A stretch of DNA of 42,821 nt from NCBI GenBank assembly GCA_963787375.1, contig CAWBCR010000012.1, forward strand, positions 1-42,821, read 5' to 3'. The position numbers and the translations under genes are program-made. The notes under the pieces were generated by a model that was not told the DNA's origin, ran no database searches, and saw only the letters and a program-made list of their open reading frames with translations. Below, piece by piece: positions 15,680 to 25,263 of this stretch. This stretch comes from CAWBCR01 sp963787375 (lineage in GTDB: Bacteria; Chloroflexota; Anaerolineae; Aggregatilineales; UBA3940). The number at the start of each line of letters is the position of its first letter. Position 1 is the first letter of the stretch.

Positions 15680-17361
15680 ATGAAACTGGTCATAGTCGAT
15701 AGCTCCACGATTGTCGAGCGGCTCCAGCAAACGCTGGGAGATGACTGCAAGGTTGTGACGATTTCCGGCCCGGTCCGTGACCTGCCGGCGCAGAAGTCGA
15801 CGATCCGCACGCTGAAGCGGGCCGCCCACGAAGTCGGAGGCGATCCTCATCGCCACGTCGCCCGGCGAGGAAGGCGAAGCGCTGGCCTGGCACATCATGC
15901 AGAGCCTGTCTATCCGCGATCGTCGTAAGACCCGCCGCGTCGTGCTGCGCGCGCTGGACGAGCGCGCCATCGCGAAAGGCTTCAATGCGCCGCACGAGAT
16001 CGACATGCACCTGGTCGACACCTGGCACGTTCGGCGGGCGATGGATCGCCGGTTCAGCCGCAGGATAGCCCCGCTGCTGCGCAGCCTGCAGCCCGACAGA
16101 ATCGATCAACCAAGCCTCGGCCAGGTCTGCGCGCTGAGCCTCATCGTCGACCGCAACCGGAAGCGCCGGGCCTTCGAGCCGCGAGTGAGATGGTTCATCA
16201 AAGCTCACTTTGAGGCAGGCGGCATTCGCTTCGCTGCCACGATGAAAGCTGCTAACGATGTCGTGGGCAGCGAGGAAACCTGCCAGCTCGTCGACCTGCT
16301 CATGCGCTACGAGGCGAGCTGGCGCATCGAGTCGGTCGAGCACGATGAGCACAGCCTGCCCTCCATGCTGCCATTCACCGCCAGGACGCTTGTGTTGGAT
16401 GCAGCCGAGTCACTGGGCTTCTCGCCAACACGCGCCCTGCGCACCGCGATGGAGCTCTACGAAGCCGGGCTCATCACGTGGCCCTTTACCGAGTTCGACC
16501 CATGTCCCGGCGTTGGCCAGCGCGTCCGCACAGAAGGTCATCATGGCGCTCTATGGCCGGCAGTATCTGCCCGCCGACACGCCGGTTCACCCGGATCCGC
16601 TGGAGGCGGTTCGCCCCACCAACGTGCCACTGCATCCCGGCCTGCTGGGCCTGAAGGAGTACACCGCCCTGACCCTCAGCCTGGACGCGGAGCGGCTGTA
16701 CGCCCGTATCTGGTATCGCTTCATCGCCTCGCAAATGCGCCCCGCGCGCTGCACAAGCGTGACGGTCACCGTGCGCCCGTACTGGCCCCACAGCGTTAAG
16801 CAGGCGGAGCAGCAGCCAGACTATCCCTGCGCGTTTGTCCTTGAGGCGAGCACGTGCGAAGCGTTTGGCAGTCACATGCTCCTCAACCGGGCTGCTGGGG
16901 ATAGCGGTGCTGCCACGATGCTCCCTGCGCTTCACGAAGGTGACACGCTCGTGCTCAAGCAGATCGTCGCGCAAGAGCAGCGCACCGAGCCGCTTCCCTG
17001 CTACACGCCCGCTGCGCTGCTCGCCGACCTGGCGCTGCTGGGTATTGAGCCACCCGAACGCTGGGCGGAGACGGTCGACTCGCTCCGCGAAGCCGGTTTC
17101 GTCGTGCTGGAAAACGGTGAGCTTGCCCCGACGCCGCTTGGCGAAGACGTGCTGTCCGTGTGCCTTTCTCAATGTCCTGGCCTGTTCTCCCCGCAGGGTC
17201 TGGCCGCGACTGCCATCGCGCTAGACGCGGTCGCACGCGGCGCGCTGGGCCGCGAGCAGGCCCTGCAGGCGTTCTATGGCAGGCTGGTCTCACCACCGAA
17301 CGGGCAGGCCGCACCAGACGCAACGGACGAGCCCGAGGTGAGGAAGGAGATGGCCGGATGA
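15680..17361 (+). CDS. topoisomerase IA homologue lacking the catalytic residues
   Basis: About 560 residues in three frames (breaks near 15838 and 16510). The whole TopA fold is traceable. The TOPRIM start is LVIVDSSTIVERL, then KRAAHEV followed by ATSPGEEGEALAWH, which aligns with the canonical ATDxDREGEAIAWH. Next come LVDTWHVRRAMDRRF, PSLGQVCALSLIVDR, PFTARTLVLDAAESLGFS, LYEAGLITWPFTEFD, LEAVRPTNV, and a late YTPAALLADLALLGI. The active-site Tyr (GLITYMRTDS in TopA) is Trp here (codon 16479-16481). Both Mg-binding Asp of TOPRIM are Ser and Gly, the first TOPRIM Glu is Asp, and the His of AHEAIRP is Leu. These are substitutions inside well-aligned blocks, not frame artefacts. It is therefore probably a non-catalytic DNA-binding scaffold. 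It overlaps the next gene by ATGA. Confidence 0.75.
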
Positions 17362-18161
17362 AACACCTGCATGTATGGGTAGGCGTTCTGTTCACAGTAC
17401 TGCTGGCTTTCGCGCTGACACTGCCCGCTGACGCGCAGCAGCCGGACAGCCAGCCGCTGACGCTCGTCGTGCGCGACGGGCAGGGCAACCCGCTGCCGGG
17501 CGTGGCGCTCGACATTCTGGTCGAAGGCCCGCCCCACGAGCCGTATGACAACTGTGCCACAGACGCAAACGGTGAATGCCGGCTCATGATCCCACCGGGC
17601 TCGTATGTCGTGCAGTTCACGCGCGGCTGGCAGGGGTATGTCTTCGTGCCCGCCGGGCAGCAGAACGCCGGCGCGCTCGAGGACGGGACGAGCGGTGGTG
17701 GTTTCGGCATCACCTTTGACCCGTCCACCGGCCCGCAAGTCGTGACCTTCGTGGTCGGGGTGCAGGATGGCGCGCTCGTCCCACTGTGGGACATGAGCCG
17801 CGACCCGTCCGCGCCCCCGCAGCCGTTTGCCATGCCACAGAGTCCGCTGGCCAACCCGGACGACGCGCTGGCCGGCATCAGCTTCGACGCGCTCGTCGCT
17901 GCGCCGTCCAGCACAGAGCAGCCAGCCACCGCCAGCACGGCAGAGTCACAGGTCGTAACCAGCGAGATCCTGCCCGGCGCTGAACCCACCCTGACGGTGA
18001 CGCCGGCAGTCGCTCCGACTGCTGTGCCTGCCGGCAATCCAGCCATCGGGTCTAGCGCGTTGCTGCTCGCCATCGCCGCGCTGCTGGGGCTGGTCGTCGT
18101 GATACTGGCTCTCATGCTCGTCAGCCGCAGGCTGCGCCGCAACTGGGAGAGCATCAACTGA
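17358..18161 (+). CDS. surface-anchored protein with Cna-B/carboxypeptidase-regulatory-like domain
   Basis: A 267-residue intact protein. It has a signal peptide (MKHLHVWVGVLFTVLLAFAL, cleavage near ADA-QQ). A beta-sandwich with the Cna-B/CarboxypepD_reg style LTLVVRDGQGNPLPGVALDI follows, then TDANGECRLMIPPGSYVVQF. Next are a low-complexity Thr/Pro/Ala spacer and a C-terminal TM helix ending in basic SRRLRRNWE. It is thus membrane-anchored with its bulk outside. The ATG at 17358 overlaps the topoisomerase-like stop and its own stop overlaps the VirB6-like start, indicating translational coupling. Confidence 0.7.
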   Translation: MKHLHVWVGVLFTVLLAFALTLPADAQQPDSQPLTLVVRDGQGNPLPGVALDILVEGPPHEPYDNCATDANGECRLMIPPGSYVVQFTRGWQGYVFVPAGQQNAGALEDGTSGGGFGITFDPSTGPQVVTFVVGVQDGALVPLWDMSRDPSAPPQPFAMPQSPLANPDDALAGISFDALVAAPSSTEQPATASTAESQVVTSEILPGAEPTLTVTPAVAPTAVPAGNPAIGSSALLLAIAALLGLVVVILALMLVSRRLRRNWESIN

Positions 18162-19977
18162 TGGCCGATACGCTGTTCATCATCCCCATCCAGGTGTGGG
18201 CTTACGGCATGGTGCACAACACCGCCATCCGCTTCTGGCTGGCCGACCGCGCGCTGCTGCTGGCGGGTTTGATGATCCAGGCCGTCACCGACTGGATGAC
18301 GCGCGAGCTGTTTGGCCCGGCCATCTCGAATTTCACCACGCTGAGCCGCGGCCTGCTGCCGACTTTCTTTACCATCGCCGTGTTCCTGCTGGCGCTGGGA
18401 TATCTCGTTGCGCCGTTCTTCCGCATCCGGGTCGTCAGCATGGGCAAAGCCATCGGCTGGCTGCTGTTCGCGCTGCTGTTCTACCAGGCCGGGCCCGGAT
18501 TGTACGTGCAGGGCGAGCAGCTGCGCCGCGAAGTGTCGAGTGAGTTCTATGCCCAGGTGCTTGAGCAGGCCAACGCCACCTCGACCGCCTCCGGACCCAT
18601 CGCCATCCTCAACCGCATCGCCGCCGGGCCGGACGACGCCATGGGCGCGCTCACCAACCAGTTCGGCGCGTTCATCCCCTCCGACCGCTACGTCGACGGG
18701 CTCGACCTGGCGATGGCCTATACGCTCTCGACCGGCGATGAGGTCGTCACCGCTCGCGACCCGCTTCCTTCCAGCTTCAGCGCCGCCTACTTCGACCCGT
18801 CGCACGGCCCGCTGTTCTTCCTGTCGATGAGCGCCGACGCCCGCACCGCTGCCATCAACGACGGCCTGACCGGCATCTCCCGCCTGCTGCTGGGCACGAT
18901 CGTCATCGTCTTCGGCCTGTTCGAGCAGGCTATCTACCTGTGCCTGTCGCTGGCGGCGGGCATTCTGTTCGTCAGCATGGCCATCGCCATCCTGTTCGCC
19001 TTCTTCGAGCGCACCGAGCTGATCGCCCGCACGCTGATCGACATGTGGCTGGAGCTGTTCATCCTGTCGATCGTCATCTCGGTGCTTCAGGCTTTCGTCG
19101 TCGGCATCGTGACCGTCGGCGCACGCACGCTCAACCCAACGCTCACCCTCGGCGCGTCGACCCTCGGCGCGATTGTGATGGCCGTCCTGCTGCTCAAGGC
19201 GCTGGGCGCCATCTGGGACGCGCTCAACCGCATGTTCCGCGCCATGGGCCAGACGGTCGGCGGCGGCCTGCTGTCGCCCGCCGAAGCCGGGGCCGCCGCG
19301 GCAGGCAGCGTCGCCGGCCTTGGGTTGACGCTCGCCACTGCCGGCGCAGGCGCGGCTGTCGCGCTGGGCGCGGGCGCGAGCGCCGCGCAGGTGGCGGGCA
19401 GCGCGCTGTCGGGCATCGACACGCTGTACTCCGCCTCGGCGCTGGGCAGCTTTGTCCTGCCCGACCAGAGCCGCCTCAAGCCATCGGCCCAGGGCTTCTA
19501 CGAAGGCGCGCTGTCGAATCGCATGCTGGGCCCGCTGGGCGGTCTGCTGCTGCGCGATGGCGGCCTCAGCCGCCGCGATGCCGGCACACAGGGATCGGGC
19601 GATAGCAGCGGGCCGTCTGCGAGCGGCCCGGCCCCGGCTGCGCCCGGCGACACAGATCGGCACTGTCGAGATGAACAACCTGCGCGACGCGGTATCTGCC
19701 GCCGTCGAACAGGCGATTATCAGCGCCCCGTCGGGCGGCTACGCCTCGCAGGCCGATGCGCTGGCGGCGGTGCGCGACGCGCTGCGCACGGTGCCGCTGG
19801 CCGGCGCGCCATCCGGCATGGCTGGCGGCGACCCGCACACCGAGGCCTACGTCACGCCGCCGCGAGCAAACCATCGTCACGCGCGTCATGCGCGCCACGC
19901 GCGGCGAGCCCGCGCCCGACTGGCCATCCGAGCCCGGCGACCCGCCGCACAAGACACAAGGAGAGCCCGGTGAGTGA
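18161..19977 (+). CDS. VirB6/TrbL-like polytopic inner-membrane protein
   Basis: About 600 residues. The N-terminal half has at least seven hydrophobic helices, with an extracytoplasmic loop between the third and fourth (about 18520-18850). The block GTIVIVFGLFEQAIYLCLSLAAGILFVSMAIAILFAFFERTELIARTLIDMWLEL is the core seen in VirB6/TrbL channel proteins and runs over about 18890-19060. An Ala/Gly-rich segment follows, then a cytoplasmic tail. Frame breaks near 19655 and 19870 affect only the tail, which ends in WPSEPGDPPHKTQGEPGE. Start ATG at 18161 overlaps the preceding stop. Expected role: mating-channel subunit. Confidence 0.7.
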
Positions 19978-21773
19978 TCCTTTGACTGCTGAGAACCAGG
20001 TGCCTCAAGAGCCGATTGACCCGGCGCTGCTGACGCCGGAGACGGTCGACACTGCCCGCTACTACCCGCTCGACGAGCTGGCCGTCATGCCTGTCGATGC
20101 GCTCGAAGAGCTGTGGCTGGCCTGCCCGGATCGCGCCTTCTACGAAGCTGCGCTCAAGCAGGCGGTCGACGACACCTACGGCCCGGATGCCATCCCCAGC
20201 GACCTCGACCGGCTGGCGGTCATCGACGAATGCATCCTGTACTACACCGGGCAGCACCCGGACCTCAAGAGCCCGGCGCCGCGCATCCCGACCGGGCGCA
20301 CCGCCGATGGCCTGGTGCAGTGGTTCAAGGTCTCCGACCGCATCCGCGAGCGGCTGCAGGCCGGCCAGCCGGTTGAGGAGCCGCCCACTGCCGTGCCACA
20401 GCCTGCACGGTCATGGCGCACGGTCGTGATGGGGGTTGGGCTGGCGCTGACGGTGCTGTGCGTGTCCACTTCCATCCTGCGCCGGGCGCTCGACGGCAGC
20501 CGGGTGAGTGCGGCCATGCTGACCGCGACCGCGCAGGCGGCCGCGCCGGGCCCGACGCCCAGCCCGACCCCGCTTGCGCTCGAAAACATCGACCGGCCCA
20601 TCCGCGCCGGCGAAGACCTGCGCGGCTACTACCCGGTCCTGCTCGAGATCGCGCCCGCCGGCCGTCCCTCGCGCGTCTTCCCGGTCCAGCAGCGCAGCGT
20701 CGACGTCGCCGAGTGGGCATTCGACGCCGACCCGGACGTGGCCAGCGCCGTGCTGGGGCTGGTCGTGCGCCCGGCGCTGGGCATCCCCTACACGCCTGCC
20801 AGCGCGGCGCTGCTCGAAGTCGCTGGCGCCGGGCGACGGCATCCACCTGCGCATGAGCACCGGCCAGATGCTCGCCTTCCGCGTCTCGCGCTTGGAGCGC
20901 GTCGGACGGCAGGACGTGTCGCTGTTCGACCAGTCCGCGCCGGGCATCGCCGTCGTCCTGCTGCAGGACGCGGCTCCCGACCGGCTGGTCGTCTACGGCG
21001 ATTACCTGCCCGAGCAGGAGACGCCGGCCCTCGCCGGCGGCAGCACACCCGCCGCCGAGGGGACACCCGTCGTACTGGGTCCAACGCTCGCGCTGACCGT
21101 CACACGCAGCGCAGCCAGCGCCGGATCACCGCGCACGCCGCTGCCGGACGACTGGACCTACCTGCTGGTCGACTTCACGCTGGAAGCGACCGGGCGGGTA
21201 GACACCGGCGACCTGAGCCTGGAGCTCATCGATGCGGGCGGCGTGCGCTACGCGCCGGTCTCCGTCGACGACACGCTGCTGAGCGACCAGCCGCTGCCCT
21301 CGGCCACGCTGGCGCCGGGCGACGAGGTGCGGGCCTCCGTCGCCTTCCTGGTGCCGCGCGCCGTGGCGTCCCCGCTGCTGCACGCGCAGCTTGGCGACGC
21401 GCAGGCCGACGTCGCTCTCGACGCCGCGCCGGCGGAGACGCTGACTGCCTCCAGCCTGGACGTCGTCATTCTCGACGCGCAGACGGAGGGCACGCCCGCC
21501 CATCCCGGCGACCTGGTCGTCACCGCCCGGCTGTTCAACCCGCACGCGCAGCCCATCACCGTGCTGGCCTCGGAAGTGGCCGCTGTCTTCAGCCCGGCTG
21601 CGCCCGGCGACACGTTCCCGGTCGGCCCGCTGGCCCAGGAGGCGAGCGGCCTGCTGCCGCTGACCGTCGGCCCCGGCCAGGCCCAGGACATCGCACTCCA
21701 CTTCGCCTGGAGCGGCGACCCCGGAGTCGGTCTTGAGATCGGTGGCTATCGTTTCATCGTCCGGCTGCGCTGA
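19970..21773 (+). CDS. single-TM transfer protein with sortase-like and DUF4352-like extracytoplasmic domains
   Basis: About 600 residues, GTG start at 19970 with AAGGAG upstream, one frame break near 20822. The cytoplasmic N-terminus of about 145 residues has an acidic segment and a VirB-type helical region. One TM helix (TVVMGVGLALTVLCVSTSIL) is followed by a Pro/Thr linker. The first outer domain ends APGDGIHLRMSTGQMLAFRVSRLERV, then VVLLQDAAPDRLVVYGDYL. This tracks the sortase C-terminal strands (GDxI, YxV, then LTLxTC...RLVV) with Leu-Gln-Asp where Thr-Cys should be. The second outer domain (WTYLLVDFTLEATG onward) resembles DUF4352/immunoprotective folds. A VirB8-like assembly role is plausible. 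The sortase resemblance is by eye. Confidence 0.5.
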
Positions 21774-21815
21774 CGCAGCCATCATCACGCCATCATATAG
21801 AAGGAGGACAGACTA

Positions 21816-22052
21816 TTGGACGCTATTCGGAGTTTCATTCAGGAGATCCAGGCGACGCTGCTCGACGTCTCCGGCTCGGTCGCGCTGATCGGGCTGCTGG
21901 GGCTGGCCTTCATGTACCTGGGCTCGTCGGTGCCGTTCCTCTCGACCTGGAAGCAGGACCACCCCAAGGCCTTTGACGACGTGGCGGTCGGGCTGTTCAT
22001 CCTGATCGTCACCACCGGCGGCGGCGTCGCCGCCCTGATCGGCCACCACTAG
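21816..22052 (+). CDS. VirB2/TrbC-like pilin or small membrane subunit
   Basis: 78 residues, TTG start at 21816 behind AAGGAGGA. Two hydrophobic segments (SVALIGLLGLAFMYLGSSV and VAVGLFILIVTTGGGVAALI) flank a short polar loop, the layout of VirB2/TrbC pro-pilins. It is followed directly by the PrgI/VirB3-like gene and the VirB4 ATPase, the conserved VirB2-B3-B4 order. No separate signal peptide is obvious. Confidence 0.6.
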   Translation: MDAIRSFIQEIQATLLDVSGSVALIGLLGLAFMYLGSSVPFLSTWKQDHPKAFDDVAVGLFILIVTTGGGVAALIGHH

Positions 22053-22107
22053 ATCGGATTGTGCGGGAGGCGGCACCGCTGCCTCCCGCAGAAAGGAAGG
22101 ATCGCTC

Positions 22108-22478
22108 ATGACAGCCTGGCAGCGATCGCACATCACCGAGCGCAGCGAGAAGGGCATCGGCCCGATCAGCTTCAAGCGCCTGCTCATCGCCGGCGCGAGC
22201 GGCGGCATCGTGGCCATGCTCGCCGGCCGCACCCTCGGCTTCTTCCCGGGCTGCCTCAGCGCCGGCCTCGCGCTGGCCGCCGTGCTGGCCGCCACCCACC
22301 CGGTCGAAGGCCTGCCGCTGTTCGCCTTTGGCTTTCGCAGCGCTGCGCGGGCTGGCGACCGTCGCCACCGTGCGCCGCGATCCGGGCGCGCCGTCGCTGC
22401 GCCGGCCAGGTGCTCAAGGTCTCGGCGGCGGATGGCACGCTGCGCGCCGGCGAGGTCTATGATACGGACCTGGGATGA
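22108..22478 (+). CDS. PrgI/VirB3-like membrane protein
   Basis: About 123 residues with one frame break near 22345. The N-terminus is basic and polar, followed by two adjacent hydrophobic helices (LLIAGASGGIVAMLAGRTLGFF and LSAGLALAAVLAATHP). A short tail read in the second frame ends GEVYDTDLG. Small two-helix proteins in this place, directly before VirB4 and overlapping it by ATGA, are PrgI (Gram-positive systems) or VirB3 homologues. The assignment rests mostly on position and topology. Confidence 0.55.
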
Positions 22479-24823
22479 CGCGGAGCCTGTCAGATCTGCT
22501 CGACGCTGACTGGGAGTACCTGGGCGGCTTCGCCGACGCGCGGCGCGAGGGATTGTCGGCAGCGGAGAACCCATTCAAGTCCCGAACACAGGAAGAGGTC
22601 GCAGTGATGGCATCCCGTTTCCGGATCCCTGCCCGGCGCAGCCGCTGCGCTGCCGGTTGGCGGCCGCCGCCTCAAGCCGTCGAGCTTCATCGTCGAGCCG
22701 TTCGACCTCTTCCTGCACGGCGACGAGCAGGCGCTGCACGCGCTGCAGAGCGCGCTTCGCCGCCTTCCTGCGCGCGCTCGACGGCCCGGCCCGCTTCGCC
22801 ACCTGGCACATGCCCACCAGCTGCGCCCGCTGGTCGACTGGACGCTGTCGCGAGGCCGCCCGCACCGCCGACCCCTGGCGGCGCAGCATCCTGATGGAAT
22901 ACCGCCAGTGGTACGAGGACATGGAGCGCGGCGGGCGACTTCCAGCAGGCGCTGTGCGGCCTCGACGGTCTGGTCGGAGGACGATATCGGCGCCCGCTCG
23001 ACTGGCCTGGCGGCAGCCTCGGCGCTCGGCACGCGCGTGGCCGAGGGACGTGGCCGCCGCTCGTGCGCGGCGAGTACCGCATCAAAGCCGCGCCGCTGTG
23101 GCACCTGGAGCCGGTCGGCCATCCCAGCCGGCAGGCCGCTGGTCTGCTCTGCTCGGCACCTACAGCCTTCAGCAGCGTCGAGTGGACCTTCTTCCGCCCG
23201 CTGGCGTTGCTGTTCAGCCTCGGACATCCCGCTCGCGGTCGTCGTCGACATCTCCGAACACGTGGGAAGACGCCGACGCGGTGTCACGGCTGGAAGGCGT
23301 CATCACCGCCATGCAGACGCACCTCGTCGACCTCGCGCGCGGTCGACACCGGCAGCCAGCGCCAGATCGCCGACTGCACCGGCCGCGCTGGCCGAGATCC
23401 ACGCCGGGCAGGCGCTGCACGACGTGCAGATCAAGGTCGCCTGGCGGCGGAGGATCCCGACGACGCTGCAAGAACGGGTCGAGGAGGTGCGCAAGCGGCT
23501 GCGGCCCTTCATGGGCGTGCGCGTCGAGATTGGCAGCGACCAGGTCACAGCGCGCGCGCTACTTCTCGTCCGAGCCCACTGCGCGGCTGGAAGCGCACCC
23601 CAGCCTGTGGCCGATGACCTCGCCCGCGCTGGCGCTGGCCATCGGCTTCCTGGGCATGCGCAAGCTGCAGCCCAGGGCCGGCATCATCCGCGGCACCAGC
23701 GCCGGCGGCGGCTGGCCCTACATCTACGACGACTGGGACCTGTCGCAGGGCAAGAAGGCGGTCCACGAGTGCTGGGTCGGCACCACCGGCGCGGGCAAGA
23801 CCTTCGCCCTCAACTGCTACCTGTCGCGCTCGCTGGCCCACTACGGCATCCCCTTCGACCTGCTGGAGCCGATGGGCCACGGGCGGCTGCTGGCTGCTGC
23901 CTTCAACATCGAGGCGCACTCGCCTGAGCGCCCGGCGCACCCACCTCAATCCCCACGACCCGGTCTACCCGCGTCTCGGCGAGCAGATCGCGCACGTCAT
24001 CCGGCTGTACGAGACCTTCCTGCAGCGCCCGCTGGGCGGCGACCCGACCGGCAACCTGCAGGGCTCGCTGCTGTCGCAGGCGCTGTACGTCCACTACCAG
24101 GGCAGAGACCTGACGACGATGACTCCCGCCGACGCGCCGCTGGTCGAGGACGTGGTCGACTACACTCGTCCGGCCTGGGCGACACGGACCGCATCCGCGA
24201 GATTGCGAAGGAGCTCGCCGAGGAGATAGCCGGCCTCGCCACCGGCTCCGGCCCCTACGGCCACTTCCTCAACGGCCACACCACCGTCGACTTCTCCATC
24301 GCCGGCGAGGCGCAGCCGCGCATCTTCACCTTCCACGAGATGGAGGAGGACGACGTGCTGGTCGCCATCGCCTACACCCAGGTGCTGGCCGCCCTGATGC
24401 GCACCGCCCTGTCGGACGACCGCCCGCGCATCATCGCCGTCGACGAGGTGTACCGCATGATGCGCCACCCGTCGCTGCTGCAAGTTCCTCATCAACGCCG
24501 TCAAGACGCTGCGCACCCGCCGCAAGAAGGTCATCGTCGTCGACCAGCAGATGCGCGTCTTCGTCTCCGACCCGCAGGCCCGCCTGCTGTTCGAGAACTG
24601 CCCCATCCGCGTCATCTTCGCCCAGCGCGGCGGCGAGGACGTGTTCGCCGGCGACCCGGCCTTCGCCCACTACACCGGCCAGCACCGCCGGATCATCGCC
24701 GGGCTGCCGCGCTTCCAGCTTCCTGATGGAGACGGACGAGGGCATCTTCTACCTGAACAGCGCCGCCAGCCCCGCCGAGCTGCGCCGCTTCGGCAGGAAC
24801 TTAAGAGGAGAGAGAAACCATGA
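22475..24823 (+). CDS. VirB4-family conjugation ATPase (many frame breaks)
   Basis: About 780 residues, broken by roughly ten indels between 22630 and 24810. The P-loop region is intact: WVGTTGAGKTFALNCYLSRS (about 23776-23835), after a YIYDDWDLSQGKKAVHE lead typical of the VirB4/TraE group. Later blocks are IIAVDEVYRMMRHP (Walker B, near 24430), KTLRTRRKKVIVVDQQMRVF and LLFENCPIRVIFAQRGGEDVF. The N-terminal part includes RRLKPSSFIVEPFDLFLHGDE. The frame-corrected stop (TGA 24821-24823) overlaps the next ATG. VirB4 energizes pilus assembly and substrate transfer. Whether residues before 22608 belong to it or to a small separate gene is unclear. Confidence 0.75.
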
Positions 24824-25259
24824 CCACTCGGAACCACGCAAGCCGAAATCTATCGTCGACCAGGAGCAGGCCACCGCCGAGCGCTACCGCTGGTGGGGCG
24901 TGTACCTCATCCGCGAGAAGCGCCGCCTGCAGGCCATTGCCGATGCCATCGCCCACCGCGCCGAAGCAGGCGCGCAGCCGTCTCGGCGCAGGTTCCTGCG
25001 CCAGAGCCCACCTGACTGGCGATGAGGAACTTGATGCACCGGAGGAGCTGCTCATCCGCGTCGATACGGAGCTGGGCGCAGCGGATGCGCTTCCCGAAGC
25101 GGATCTGGCAGAGCGCGAAGGCGATGAGGAATCAAAACGCCCGGGAAATCCGGGCGCGATGGACAGACTATACCAGAAGATCGCGAGCAGCGCAAACTGC
25201 TGGGCCGGGCCAGGTTGCTCGGCGGCGGGCGCGGCGCTGCTGAGCGCAGGGAGCGCTGA
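24820..25259 (+). CDS. small hydrophilic protein of the transfer operon, unknown function
   Basis: About 145 residues, frame-broken near 24840, 24970 and 25155. ATG at 24820 follows AGAGGAGAGAG. The joined product is soluble and strongly charged. A helical N-terminal part (SIVDQEQATAERYRWWGVYL, IREKRRLQAIADAIAHRA) is followed by an acidic segment DEELDAPEELLIRVDTELG and a basic C-terminus. It lies between the VirB4 and VirD4 genes and might link them. I recognise no family. Confidence 0.4.
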
Positions 25260-25263
25260 TCCG

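Noticed and set aside
16955..19678. Long antisense reading frame of 907 codons over the transfer operon
   Set aside because: High-GC shadow of the + strand genes. Low-complexity Arg/Ala/Gln/Asp content, no start signal and no domain.
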